Positions 17,326 through 25,176 of a stretch of 64,000 nt of DNA are shown piece by piece. Made by a program: the position numbers and the translations under genes. The notes under the pieces were generated by a model that worked only from the letters and a program-made list of their open reading frames with translations, was not told the origin of the DNA and did no database searches. The stretch lies in the NCBI RefSeq assembly GCF_900103525.1, contig NZ_FNHN01000004.1, forward strand, positions 1 to 64,000. Reading direction: 5' to 3'. Every line of letters begins with the position of its first letter. The stretch's first letter is position 1. Origin of the DNA: Bacillus sp. OK048. GTDB lineage: Bacteria > Bacillota > Bacilli > Bacillales > Cytobacillaceae.

Positions 17326-18423
17326 TTATTTGCTATGTTCCTGATAGAGCTTTAAGATTTTATGATAAGAAACTGGAAAGGCATACTCTTCCATGTCAGC
17401 TAATGTGATAAATTTCCAATCAATGCTTTCCTGGAAATCTGTGCTAATCGTGCCAGTATAGACGCGAATATTCCAAATCAGATGTGAAAAAATGTGTTCA
17501 ATTTGGCCAATACCCTTTTCTAGTTGAATATCCATATCAAATGAATCGTGGAAAAGGTCAGCTATTTGGGCACGTTCGAGCACAAAAGGTTGATGAATCT
17601 CAACATTTGGAAATTCCCATAAATTTGCTAATAGGCCACTTCCAGGTCGCTTATGAATTAAGATTCTTCCACTGTCGTCCTTTAGAATAACTGCCGCAAG
17701 TTCTACTGTTCTTTGTGAGTTCTTTTTTGACTTTACTGGAAGGTCAGTCTCGACTCCCTCATGAAAGCCTTGGCAATGCTCCCGAACGGGGCAGAGTAAA
17801 CAAGAAGGAGATGTTGGTGTACAGATTAACGCACCTAGTTCCATTAATGCCTGATTAAATTCTGAAGGTTCATCATGGGAGATCAGCTGCCTAACAGCGT
17901 TTTCAAACACCTTCCTCGTAGATGGCTTGGCAATATCCTCCCAAATCGAAAGAATTCTTGATAAAACCCTCATCACGTTGCCATCCACAGCCGGTTCAGG
18001 AATGCCATAGGCAATACTCAAAATGGCGCCAGCCGTGTAAGGACCTACACCTTTAAGGCTTGAAATTTCTTTTGGTGTATTCGGTACCTGACCATTGTAT
18101 TTCTCATTTACTTCCTTAACGGCTGAATGTAAATTTCTTACCCGCGAATAATAACCTAGTCCTTCCCAAGCTTTTAGTACTTTATCATCATTTGCTTCTG
18201 CAAGGTCTTCTATCGTTGGAAACCATTCGATAAATCGATTAAAATAAGGGATAACCGTATCGACTCTAGTTTGTTGGAGCATGATTTCTGAAACCCAAAC
18301 TTTATATGGATCCTGGTCTTTTCTCCATGGTAATTCTCGTTGTTCAGCTTTAAACCAGGAGATTAAATCATCTTGAAATTTTTTTATTGAGATTTTTTCT
18401 ATATTTTTCAGCTCATTCACCAT
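17326..18423 (-). CDS. mutY: A/G-specific adenine DNA glycosylase MutY
   Basis: A 365-residue base-excision repair enzyme that removes adenine mispaired with 8-oxoguanine. The catalytic Glu lies in [11 protein letters not shown], the helix-hairpin-helix in [13 protein letters not shown], and the catalytic Asp in [14 protein letters not shown] [4Fe-4S] cluster is given by C-x6-C-x2-C-x5-C in the [17 protein letters not shown] segment. The C-terminal third (about 230-365) is the Nudix-like domain that reads the opposite 8-oxoG. Start is ATG 18423, after GGAGGCACTTTTGAA. Same position as yfhQ in B. subtilis, divergent from yfhP. Confidence 0.96.
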   Translation of the reverse strand: MVNELKNIEKISIKKFQDDLISWFKAEQRELPWRKDQDPYKVWVSEIMLQQTRVDTVIPYFNRFIEWFPTIEDLAEANDDKVLKAWEGLGYYSRVRNLHSAVKEVNEKYNGQVPNTPKEISSLKGVGPYTAGAILSIAYGIPEPAVDGNVMRVLSRILSIWEDIAKPSTRKVFENAVRQLISHDEPSEFNQALMELGALICTPTSPSCLLCPVREHCQGFHEGVETDLPVKSKKNSQRTVELAAVILKDDSGRILIHKRPGSGLLANLWEFPNVEIHQPFVLERAQIADLFHDSFDMDIQLEKGIGQIEHIFSHLIWNIRVYTGTISTDFQESIDWKFITLADMEEYAFPVSYHKILKLYQEHSK

Positions 18424-18521
18424 TTCAAAAGTGCCTCCTGACTGTTAAACTAAACAAAATAAGGGAATATAATAATAAGCATTTTTTAACGATAAGCCAA
18501 TTTGTTCATTTTGACAAGAAA

Positions 18522-18563
18522 AAAGAAAAGCAGAGGTGCCTTGATAGGTGCTAAGTTAGATAA
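18522..18563. repeat. Degenerate miniature element (copy E)
   Basis: GAAAAGCAGAGGTGCCTTGA followed by AGGTGCTAAGTTAGATA resembles the joined ends of the miniature elements at 15337, 19569 and 22342. It would be a deletion derivative; the match is weak. Confidence 0.35.
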
Positions 18564-18586
18564 TTATTGAAGGAGGATTTTTCCTT

Positions 18587-19570
18587 TTGGATACTGGAAC
18601 TCACGTTGTAATGGGAATTGCTCTAGGTGGTCTGGCAACTCTAGACCCTGTGGTGGCTGGCAGCTCTGTAACAGCAACCAGTGTATTAATTGCTACAATT
18701 GTTGGCTCACAAATACCCGATATTGATACCGTGTTAAAGTTAAGAAATAATGCTATCTATATCCGAAATCATCGTGGTGTCACCCATTCTATTCCGGCTG
18801 TACTATTATGGCCGCTTATCCTATTAGCGGTCATTTATCCTTTTTTTCCAGAAGCAAATCTTTTACACCTGTGGGGATGGACATTTGCTGCAGTCTTCAT
18901 CCATGTATTTGTAGACATTTTTAACGCATATGGTACACAAGCTCTTAGACCTTTTACATCTAAATGGGTTGCACTTGGGGTAATTAATACCTTTGACCCG
19001 ATTATCTTTGGTATACACATAGTAGCAATACTTATATGGGTCATAGGCGCTGATCCTGGTTATACTTTTTTATCGATGTTTGTAGTATTAATTGGATATT
19101 ATGTCCTTCGCTTTCATGTCCAGCGAAAAGTAAGGGCTGAAGTTTTAAAAATAATTCCTGATGCTACAGATATCATTATTGCTCCGACCATGAAGTTTCA
19201 TCAATGGAGAATTGCCGCCATGAACGAAAGTGAGTTTTTTGTTGGCAAAGCTTTAGGAACGAATGTCGATATAGTAGATCGATTCAAACGAATACCAGTT
19301 CCAAAGACGCCCGTTCTTGAAGCTGCAAAGAAGGATAAAAATCTAGCTGCCTTTCTATCCTTTTCCCCTGTCTACCGCTGGGAATTAGATGAGTACAATG
19401 ACTTTTACGAAGTCCGGTTTATTGATCTGCGCTATCGAAGCAATGGTCACTATCCATTCGTGGCGGTGGTACAACTAGATGTAAATTTAAATCCAATCAG
19501 CTCTTATACTGGCTGGGTGTTCAGTGAAAAGAAATTAAGGAAAAAACTAAGTATATTACCAGCAGATTAA
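18587..19570 (+). CDS. yfhP: YfhP, membrane-bound metal-dependent hydrolase-like protein (DUF457)
   Basis: A 327-residue protein that starts at TTG 18587 (MDTGTHVVMGIALGG), 10 nt after AGGAGG (18571-18576); B. subtilis YfhP starts with the same residues. The conserved His/Asp clusters THVVMG, SQIPDID and NHRGVTHS are the putative metal ligands of the DUF457/YdjM-like family. Four to five hydrophobic segments follow (about 20-175), and the C-terminal half is soluble. Enzymatic activity has not been shown to my knowledge. The stop codon TAA abuts, and shares bases with, the start of a miniature repeat. Confidence 0.88.
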   Translation: MDTGTHVVMGIALGGLATLDPVVAGSSVTATSVLIATIVGSQIPDIDTVLKLRNNAIYIRNHRGVTHSIPAVLLWPLILLAVIYPFFPEANLLHLWGWTFAAVFIHVFVDIFNAYGTQALRPFTSKWVALGVINTFDPIIFGIHIVAILIWVIGADPGYTFLSMFVVLIGYYVLRFHVQRKVRAEVLKIIPDATDIIIAPTMKFHQWRIAAMNESEFFVGKALGTNVDIVDRFKRIPVPKTPVLEAAKKDKNLAAFLSFSPVYRWELDEYNDFYEVRFIDLRYRSNGHYPFVAVVQLDVNLNPISSYTGWVFSEKKLRKKLSILPAD

Positions 19571-19781
19571 GAAAAGCGCAAGCGCCCTGGTCAGCGGCGT
19601 ATGGCCTCCTCGTAAAAGCTAACGCTTTTCCTACGTGCGAAGCCTATGCTGCCGAAGCGTTCCTTGTGGAGCGCTCCAACCGAGATAAAGGAAACACGAA
19701 GAGCCGGAGGTGATTCGATGTTGACTTATCGTAGGGCGGAGAGCGAAGGACACTAGCCGCTAGGGCGCTGGAGCTGGACAG
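19569..19781. repeat. Miniature interspersed element, 213 bp (copy A)
   Basis: Begins AAGAAAAGCGCAAGCGCCCT and ends AGGGCGCTGGAGCTGGACAG. Copy B at 22342-22554 has the same length and differs at nine positions by my count (about 96% identical). Inverted AGCGCCCT/AGGGCGCT near the ends and internal GCTAACGCTTTTCC-type arms give a strong fold. It has no transposase or long frame. It starts on the last two bases of the yfhP stop codon. Confidence 0.9.
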
Positions 19782-19812
19782 CAACCTAAGTTAAAAAAAT
19801 TATCCTTATCTT

Positions 19813-19850
19813 ATAAGAAAAGCGATGACTTTTGTCATCGCTTTTCTTAT
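19813..19850. terminator. Bidirectional terminator, yfhP/yfhJ
   Basis: ATAAGAAAAGCGATGAC (19813-19829) pairs perfectly over 17 bp with 19834-19850 around a TTTT loop. The yfhJ stop codon lies in one arm. Confidence 0.88.
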
Positions 19851-20113
19851 AACGAGTTTTTATCTTGATTTAGGAAGTGTTGATATTTGGGATTCTTGGC
19901 TATAAAGTCATGGAGCCTATCCCCATAATTTTCAATCCACTGTCTAACAATTCTTTCCGTCATTTCACTGCCGAGGTAATCCCTCCCAGCCTTCGCAGCG
20001 GTAGTTTCAAAATCATCCCACATTAACTCCACCCATGTTAGCGCCTGATTGGGAGAAATCTGTTCATTTTTTTCTAGTAATAATTTTACTAATCTTTCGT
20101 GGTAATCCTTCAT
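19847..20113 (-). CDS. yfhJ: YfhJ (WVELL-family protein)
   Basis: An 88-residue soluble protein with the conserved core ALTWVELMWDDFETTAAKAGRDYLG, from which the WVELL family takes its name, and EMTERIVRQWIENYGDRLH. Length and position beside sspK match B. subtilis YfhJ. Function unknown. TGAGGTGAG precedes the ATG. It is divergent from sspK, with a 137-bp shared promoter region in which I see no clear regulator site. Confidence 0.88.
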   Translation of the reverse strand: MKDYHERLVKLLLEKNEQISPNQALTWVELMWDDFETTAAKAGRDYLGSEMTERIVRQWIENYGDRLHDFIAKNPKYQHFLNQDKNSL

Positions 20114-20250
20114 ACACTCACCTCATTGCCAATTTCTTATAACATAACCTGAACCATAAATTCAAATACTATCATCACGTGGTAAGCACTGGTGTGACAA
20201 CACTTTGCTATTCACGGTGTTTCTCATTCCCTTTAGATGGAGGTACCAAC

Positions 20251-20427
20251 ATGGTGAGAAATAAAGCAAGAAATTTCCCGAACCAAAATAATAACAAGTT
20301 AGAGGGAGAGCCTAGGGCCAAAGCTGAATACGCCTCAAAACGAGCGGACGGCACTATTAACACACATCCCCAAGAGCGGATGCGTGCTTCTGGTCAGCGT
20401 GCAAATGATACACCTGAGTATTTTTAA
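20251..20427 (+). CDS. sspK: Small acid-soluble spore protein K
   Basis: A 58-residue minor [25 protein letters not shown], then [13 protein letters not shown] and [13 protein letters not shown], all signatures of SspK, which is made in the forespore under SigG in B. subtilis. I start at ATG 20251, because GATGGAGGT (20238-20246) sits 4-5 nt upstream; the longer frame from 20179 has no similarity. Monocistronic, converging on yfhH with a shared terminator. Confidence 0.93.
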   Translation: MVRNKARNFPNQNNNKLEGEPRAKAEYASKRADGTINTHPQERMRASGQRANDTPEYF

Positions 20428-20444
20428 TATTTGCTCTCGCACAT

Positions 20445-20478
20445 GGACAAACCTAGAGATTTCCTCTCTGGTTTGTCC
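20445..20478. terminator. Bidirectional terminator, sspK/yfhH
   Basis: GGACAAACC...AGAGA and TCTCT...GGTTTGTCC (20445-20459 and 20464-20478) pair over about 14 bp. Both genes end within 20 bp. Confidence 0.85.
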
Positions 20479-20482
20479 ATAA

Positions 20483-20806
20483 TTATTTTAACCATTTCAA
20501 CATCGAAATTGGCAGTGCTTCCTCTTTCCCATCCCCTTTAAGACGATATCCCCAAGCAAATACTCCATTTATGTAGTCGATTTTAAAATATTCACCAGGG
20601 TCACCTTCAAGTTCATAAATTTCACCTGGTTTAAAGGATGTTGGATCCATCAAGTATGCTCTAGCCATAGTCGCTTTTCTTTCTAGTACAGCATATTCAC
20701 TAACCATTCCCATTTGCTCGGCTTTTCTCCCCTTTTCTAAAAGCTGTGCAATTTCTTGTTTTAATTCCTGTTCTGTCATCGTACTGTATCGTTTCTCCTG
20801 ATGCAT
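20483..20806 (-). CDS. yfhH: YfhH-like protein (DUF1811)
   Basis: A 107-residue soluble protein: an N-terminal helical half (TMTEQELKQEIAQLLEKGRKAEQ) followed by a beta-rich half, FKPGEIYELEGDPGEYFKI. This corresponds to B. subtilis YfhH (DUF1811), found next to recX. I start at ATG 20806 (MHQEKRYSTM) because GGGAG lies 8 nt upstream; the ATG five codons earlier has no ribosome-binding site. Function is unknown; conserved linkage to recX suggests cotranscription (57-bp gap). Confidence 0.86.
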   Translation of the reverse strand: MHQEKRYSTMTEQELKQEIAQLLEKGRKAEQMGMVSEYAVLERKATMARAYLMDPTSFKPGEIYELEGDPGEYFKIDYINGVFAWGYRLKGDGKEEALPISMLKWLK

Positions 20807-20863
20807 CCTTTCCACTCCCATTTTCGTTTTTTCTTTTATTTTAGTATCGTTATTTTTAAGGTG

Positions 20864-21673
20864 TTATGATTTTTTACTTTCTTCTAAGTATTTTTCAATT
20901 ACATCCATTGAAAATCCTTTTCGGTATAAGGCCTCTTTCATTTTTTGGATATATTCAAAACCACTGTATTTATTATACTTTCTCTGAGCTTTTTCGCCTT
21001 GGTACTTAATAGCTTCCATTTCTTCATCTTCTTCTTTTTCCATATCGGCTTCATTTAATGCTAAATGGATAATATCAAACGGGTATCCTTTTCTTAATAG
21101 CAATTGCTCCGCCTTTTGCTTAGCAATTCTTTGCGATTCCTTGACACTCTTTTTGTTTAACTTTTCTGATACCTTGATCGCTTTTTCAACTTGTTCCTCT
21201 AAAGGATATTCCTTTATGGCAGCTTTAATTATTGCCTCATTTATCCCTTTTTCCTTTAATTCGATCCGAATTAAATCTGGACCTTTATCTGTTGTATTTT
21301 TTTGTGTCCTTACAAACGAGAAAGCAAATTCCTCATCGTTTGTATATCTTTGTGCAGCCAATTTATGGAGAACTTCATTAGCAATAGGTTCCTCCACTTC
21401 CTTTTTTGCAAGATACTCCCTAATTTCCTTTTCAGATCTCATTCTTCTCGCCAAATAATTAATGGCCAGATTATATGCCTTACGTATGTCGTCTTGCAAT
21501 TGAATTTCCAAAATCGAAAATTCATCAATTGCCATACCTTTTTTCAATTGAAATCTTATCAAGACATTACTATCGACACTAAAGGCATATTCTTCCCCTT
21601 TACCTTTGTCCAAAAAAATATTAAAGCGATCTTTATTCTTTTGTTGAGTGGTGATTTTTGTAATAATAGCCAC
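20864..21673 (-). CDS. recX: Regulatory protein RecX
   Basis: A protein of about 269 residues built of RecX-type three-helix repeats (RMRSEKEIREYLAKKEV, YTNDEEFAFSFVRT and C-terminal GFEYIQKMKEALYRKGFSMDVIEKYL). RecX binds RecA filaments and modulates recombination. It is the long RecX form usual in Bacillus. The start is probably GTG 21673 (MAIITKITTQQ), 5 nt after GAGGTGA; a GTG three codons upstream overlaps that site. In B. subtilis the gene (yfhG) has the same neighbours. Confidence 0.92.
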   Translation of the reverse strand: MAIITKITTQQKNKDRFNIFLDKGKGEEYAFSVDSNVLIRFQLKKGMAIDEFSILEIQLQDDIRKAYNLAINYLARRMRSEKEIREYLAKKEVEEPIANEVLHKLAAQRYTNDEEFAFSFVRTQKNTTDKGPDLIRIELKEKGINEAIIKAAIKEYPLEEQVEKAIKVSEKLNKKSVKESQRIAKQKAEQLLLRKGYPFDIIHLALNEADMEKEEDEEMEAIKYQGEKAQRKYNKYSGFEYIQKMKEALYRKGFSMDVIEKYLEESKKS

Positions 21674-21848
21674 CTTATTCACCTCACCACTACTTTACCA
21701 TATTTCTTTTTTACGGGATGTTTTGAAAATATATTTCCTAAAAAAAGTATCTTTTTTCCCATATAGGTAAAAATGGAAAATGTGCTTAATTTTTTACCAT
21801 AAGCTTCGTAACCATTAACAAATAAATATGTTGAAAGGAATGGGCAAA

Positions 21849-21983
21849 ATGGCTGAAAAAAAGAAAAAAGATAAGGATAAGGGCAAATATTCACTAACAA
21901 GTATGCAGGAAGTATCCTATCAACGCGAATTTAAAATGGCTGACCGTGCCGGCGGTTTTCATGACAAAAAAACTCGTTTATAA
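21849..21983 (+). CDS. yfhE: YfhE-like small basic protein
   Basis: A 44-residue, very basic protein (MAEKKKKDKDKGKYSL) ending in EVSYQREFKMADRAGGFHDKKTRL. The QEVxYQxEFKxADRAGGxH block is the YfhE family signature and its position between yfhD and recX matches B. subtilis. Function unknown. GAAAGGA (21833-21839) precedes the ATG. The stop codon TAA is immediately followed by a remnant of the miniature repeat, as at yfhP. Confidence 0.85.
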   Translation: MAEKKKKDKDKGKYSLTSMQEVSYQREFKMADRAGGFHDKKTRL

Positions 21984-22024
21984 GAAAAGCGGAATACGCC
22001 TGCTTAACGGTGACTGGAGCTCGG
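21982..22024. repeat. Miniature element remnant (copy D)
   Basis: AAGAAAAGCGGAATACGCCT joined to GGTGACTGGAGCTCGG: the left end of the 213-bp element fused to a right-end-like sequence, with the centre missing. It starts inside the yfhE stop codon. Confidence 0.6.
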
Positions 22025-22127
22025 CAAGTTGGAGTTTTTTCCATTCATGAACTCTTTCAAATAGGAAAGTCTAATTAAGGGAACCATTTTAAGTTCCTAA
22101 ATGCTAACTTTGAAAGGGGTTTTTGTA

Positions 22128-22316
22128 ATGGGTCGTGCTCAAGGACATAAAACTCGTGATAAGAACAAAGGGTCACTTCCACAGGTACCTAAGAACATGA
22201 AATCTGATGGAAATGATGTGGAGTATTCGGCAGAATTTGCTGATCATGCAGATCTTGAGGCAATGGCACGTGCAAATGCAGCCAACCAGCGCGTTACAAA
22301 TAAACGAAGAAAGTAA
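22128..22316 (+). CDS. yfhD: YfhD-like small protein
   Basis: A 62-residue hydrophilic protein, MGRAQGHKTRDKNKGSLPQV, followed by VEYSAEFADHADLEAMARANAANQR. The N-terminal RDKNKxxLPQVP and the central EFADxxDxEAxxRAxAA pattern identify YfhD of Bacillus; function unknown. I start at ATG 22128, after GAAAGGGG (22112-22119); the ATG at 22101 precedes the ribosome-binding site. Its likely terminator is displaced 280 bp downstream by an inserted repeat element. Confidence 0.87.
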   Translation: MGRAQGHKTRDKNKGSLPQVPKNMKSDGNDVEYSAEFADHADLEAMARANAANQRVTNKRRK

Positions 22317-22341
22317 CCCTTTTTAAAGATAGACAGCATAA

Positions 22342-22554
22342 AAGAAAAGCGTAAGCGCCCTGTTCAGCGGCGTATGGCCTCCTCGGAAAAGCTAACGCTT
22401 TTCCTTCGTGCGAAGCTTATGCTGCCGAAGCGTTCCTTGTGGAGCGCTCCAACCAAGATAAAGGAAACACGAAGAGCCGGAGGCGATTCGATGTTGACTT
22501 ATCGAAGGGCGGAGAGCGAAGGACACTAGCCGCTAGGGCGCTGGAGCTAGACAG
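22342..22554. repeat. Miniature interspersed element, 213 bp (copy B)
   Basis: Same length and ends as copy A (19569-19781), with nine differences. It lies between the yfhD stop codon and a strong terminator at 22596-22617, in the 3' untranslated region. A 60-codon frame across it is a by-product of the repeat. Confidence 0.9.
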
Positions 22555-22595
22555 TATTCTAAGTTCAAAAACGTACATTTTCTTATCAAAAAAAG

Positions 22596-22620
22596 AGAAG
22601 CAGGAATTCCTGCTTCTTTA
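22596..22620 (+). terminator. yfhD terminator
   Basis: AGAAGCAGG (22596-22604), loop AATT, CCTGCTTCT (22609-22617), then TTTAA; flanked by A-rich sequence on the other side. Confidence 0.8.
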
Positions 22621-22640
22621 AAAGTTTAGAGGGGGAAAAA

Positions 22641-22694
22641 ATGATTAAATTATCGAGTCCTATAGAGAGATTTTGCCACTTAAAAACAGCATAG
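22641..22694 (+). CDS. Possible 17-codon ORF
   Basis: GAGGGGG (22629-22635) is followed by ATG 22641 and MIKLSSPIERFCHLKTA, then a stop. A hairpin terminator lies 20 bp on. The strong ribosome-binding site is the only argument for translation; no family is recognised. It may be the relic of a longer gene. The rest of 22622-22862 holds only the terminator below. Confidence 0.25.
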   Translation: MIKLSSPIERFCHLKTA

Positions 22695-22712
22695 GACCCG
22701 GTAACGATACTA

Positions 22713-22740
22713 GGAGATTGTGAATGGAATCACTATCTCC
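22713..22740. terminator. Hairpin terminator
   Basis: GGAGATTGTGA (22713-22723) pairs with TCACTATCTCC (22730-22740), with one mismatch, followed by TTTAC. Confidence 0.55.
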
Positions 22741-22862
22741 TTTACATCTTCACTATACTCTCCTTCAAAACCAATAACAACGGCTTTCACAGTTTCTTAA
22801 CATATTAACGTTAGAAATATGAATAGTATGTGAACTTATTAAGTTGACTGTGTTAGAAACAT

Positions 22863-23531
22863 CTATAGTGGTAATAAAGTGATCGTTTCCTTTTGCCTTA
22901 AGGCCTCTATCATATCTAACCATTCCTTTGGCTTATTGGAAAGAATGGAGTAATAGGTGGACAGAAAATCAGCCACAAAGGACGCAGGAATAGCATCTAG
23001 CTCATCGTTCATTGGCATGAAGCAGAAATCAAGTCCCTTAACAGCTTCACCATTATTTTCCCAAGAAGGGTGTACATAGTCTAAATCAATTCGTTTATAG
23101 CCTAAATGAGAAAGAACCTCGCGCCGGACATAAGGGTCCATTACCTTTACATCTCCAAATTCGTGTCCCACACGATATGGATCGTAGATTTCAGCAAACA
23201 TACCAAAAAGTTCTTTACCGTTATTAACAGCTAGCTGCTGCAAATCTTTTAAGCGGTTTTGCGCTAAAAACCTTCCTAGGCTAAGACCTGGTCGGCTAAT
23301 AATAGTGAAATCTGTCATCGCTATATTCCAATCAGGGTAATATCGGTACTCAGTTGCCCCTACAACCTCATCTCCATTAATTGCAACAAAAACACGGATA
23401 CTTGGATCCTCTAAAGGCTCCTTCCATAACTCATACTCTAAAACTTCCTCTGGAGGGAAAATTCCTCTCATTAAGTCATGAAGTTTTTTAAAATTTGGAT
23501 CAGTAATACTCGTAATACGTTTATATTCCAT
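22863..23531 (-). CDS. GNAT-family N-acetyltransferase (third gene of nitrilase operon)
   Basis: A 222-residue protein with a GNAT-like fold: strand VRVFVAINGDEVVGATEYRYYPDWNIAMTDF in the usual position, then SRPGLSLGRFLAQNRL in place of the acetyl-CoA loop, which is degenerate compared with the R/QxxGxG/A consensus. The C-terminal half (HPSWENNGEAVKGLDFCFMP) is unusual for small GNATs. It lies 17 bp after the second GNAT gene and has GGGAG before its ATG, so the three genes are one operon. The acceptor substrate is unknown. Confidence 0.75.
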   Translation of the reverse strand: MEYKRITSITDPNFKKLHDLMRGIFPPEEVLEYELWKEPLEDPSIRVFVAINGDEVVGATEYRYYPDWNIAMTDFTIISRPGLSLGRFLAQNRLKDLQQLAVNNGKELFGMFAEIYDPYRVGHEFGDVKVMDPYVRREVLSHLGYKRIDLDYVHPSWENNGEAVKGLDFCFMPMNDELDAIPASFVADFLSTYYSILSNKPKEWLDMIEALRQKETITLLPL

Positions 23532-23548
23532 TATTCAATACTCCCTTA

Positions 23549-24214
23549 CTATTTTATAAATGGATTTTTCCATTCCATTAATGCAGCATAATTGCAGGAT
23601 TCCACATCATCAAGGTAATTTTCTACAATACCGATTGGCAGCCTTCCACAGCGGAGTAAAAAGGTAATCACAGGATCTTTCAATTTTCCCGTTATCACTT
23701 CTTGTAAATATTGATCGGGTGTCATCGTATCTGCTTTCTTTTGATAGCCAGGCATTCTGCCTCCGCCAAGCAGCCGTACTAGTTTTTTCTGAATCACGAC
23801 ATGATACATTGCCTGCATCATCAGTTTTCCAAGACCCAGTTTTCGGAAACTTGGTCGGACACTAATATCTACAATATAGAGTGTGTCACCACTTGGATTA
23901 TGGTTTGTAATGTAGCCATTGTCCGTTATATCCTCCCATTTATGCTCCATGTGGTTTGGATCAAAATTGACACACAGAGCTGTCAGGGAACCAGCTAATA
24001 CACCATCTACCTCAATACATAGTGCCCCCTCTGGAAAATACGTGACATGATTGGTTAATTGCTCTATGTTCCACCAAAGCTCTGAAGGAAAAGGCGGTGG
24101 AAAGCATTCAGACTGAATTTGAATGAGTTCGTCAAAATCTTTTGAAGTGTAATTACGAACAACTACTGGAACTGGCATATTCCCGTCAAAAACGTAAAAT
24201 TGACTATGATACAT
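23549..24214 (-). CDS. GNAT-family N-acetyltransferase (second gene of nitrilase operon)
   Basis: A 221-residue acetyltransferase. PVVVRNYTSKDFDELIQIQ begins the fold, and YIVDISVRPSFRKLGLGKLMMQAMY carries the acetyl-CoA pyrophosphate loop RKLGLGK. The C-terminal part (MPGYQKKADTMTPDQYLQEV) resembles the extra segment that in related proteins is fused to a carbon-nitrogen hydrolase. GGAGGAG precedes the ATG. It starts 13 bp after the nitrilase gene. The substrate is not known. Confidence 0.82.
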   Translation of the reverse strand: MYHSQFYVFDGNMPVPVVVRNYTSKDFDELIQIQSECFPPPFPSELWWNIEQLTNHVTYFPEGALCIEVDGVLAGSLTALCVNFDPNHMEHKWEDITDNGYITNHNPSGDTLYIVDISVRPSFRKLGLGKLMMQAMYHVVIQKKLVRLLGGGRMPGYQKKADTMTPDQYLQEVITGKLKDPVITFLLRCGRLPIGIVENYLDDVESCNYAALMEWKNPFIK

Positions 24215-24227
24215 GACAGCTCCTCCC

Positions 24228-25085
24228 TTATTCCCAATCTGGATATAAATCTGTTCTACGGTCTCGCCAGGTTGTGACCGATCCTCGTTCTCTTACTTCA
24301 TATAATAGGTCTAAATCTAGGTCCGCTGTAACAACCATATCGTTGTTCAACTCCCCTTCGACTAGAATACCTTTAGGAGGAAATGGAATATCATTTGGCG
24401 TAATAATAACGGCCTGACCAAAGTTTGCTCGCATGAAATCAACCGTTGGTAATGCCCCAACAGTACCAGTTAGGACCACATAAACCTGGTTCTCAACCGC
24501 ACGTGCATGGCTTGTGTAACGAACTCTATGAAAGCCATGGCGGTCATCGGTACAAGAAGGACAGAAAATCACATCTGCACCTTTTGCTTTTGCCATGCGG
24601 ACGATTTCAGGGAATTCAATGTCATAACAGGTGAGCATGGCAATTTTCCCTTTGTCTGTTTCAAAAATTTGAAAGCCGTCACCTTTCTCCATGTTCCACT
24701 CGTTCACTTCTGTAGGGGTAATATGAAGCTTTGCCTGCTCGCCAATCCTGCCATCAGGGTAAAATAAATGAGCTGTATTATAAAGCTTTCCGTCATTTTC
24801 AATCACATGTGTACCGGCGATGATGTGCATGTTGGTTTGTTTGGAAAAGTTCTGAAATAATTTTTTGTATTGCTCGGTGAAGCCAGGCAGGTCATTTATT
24901 GTTAGGCTCTGCCCCTGTCCATTTCCTATCGATAATAGCTGTGTCGTGAAGAACTCTGGAAACAGAACAAACTCCGCACCAAATTCTTCAGCCGTTTTTA
25001 TATAATGCTCACATTGTGCAGCAAATTCTTCAAAAGAATGAATCGTATGTAAATGATACTGAACAACAGACACGCGTAATTTCAT
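24228..25085 (-). CDS. Carbon-nitrogen hydrolase (nitrilase superfamily)
   Basis: A 285-residue amidohydrolase with the Glu-Lys-Cys catalytic triad in place: Glu in FVLFPEFFTT (about residue 44), Lys in AKLHITPTE (about 118), and Cys in KIAMLTCYDIEFPE (about 152). The superfamily hydrolyses amides or omega-amides. AGGAGGAAAATA precedes the ATG. It is the first gene of a three-gene unit with two GNATs. In some other bacteria a GNAT and a hydrolase of this type occur as one polypeptide, so here the activities appear as separate subunits. Pathway unknown. Confidence 0.88.
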   Translation of the reverse strand: MKLRVSVVQYHLHTIHSFEEFAAQCEHYIKTAEEFGAEFVLFPEFFTTQLLSIGNGQGQSLTINDLPGFTEQYKKLFQNFSKQTNMHIIAGTHVIENDGKLYNTAHLFYPDGRIGEQAKLHITPTEVNEWNMEKGDGFQIFETDKGKIAMLTCYDIEFPEIVRMAKAKGADVIFCPSCTDDRHGFHRVRYTSHARAVENQVYVVLTGTVGALPTVDFMRANFGQAVIITPNDIPFPPKGILVEGELNNDMVVTADLDLDLLYEVRERGSVTTWRDRRTDLYPDWE

Positions 25086-25150
25086 TATTTTCCTCCTCTT
25101 AGTTTATCCGTATGAGGAAATTATCTAATAATTTAGGTATTAATACAAAT

Positions 25151-25174
25151 GAAAACCACCCTTAGGTGGTTTTC
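25151..25174. terminator. argGH terminator (bidirectional)
   Basis: GAAAACCACC (25151-25160) and GGTGGTTTTC (25165-25174) form a 10-bp stem with loop CTTA, directly after the argH stop codon. Confidence 0.88.
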
Positions 25175-25176
25175 GA

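Noticed and set aside
21302..21766. 154-codon plus-strand ORF antisense to recX
   Set aside because: Shadow of recX; no ribosome-binding site and no recognisable family.
19569..22554. Insertion sequence or composite transposon flanked by the 213-bp copies
   Set aside because: The genes between them are in the conserved B. subtilis order and there is no transposase; the copies are independent insertions.
22439..22621. 60-codon plus-strand ORF
   Set aside because: It lies mostly inside miniature element copy B and ends in a terminator.
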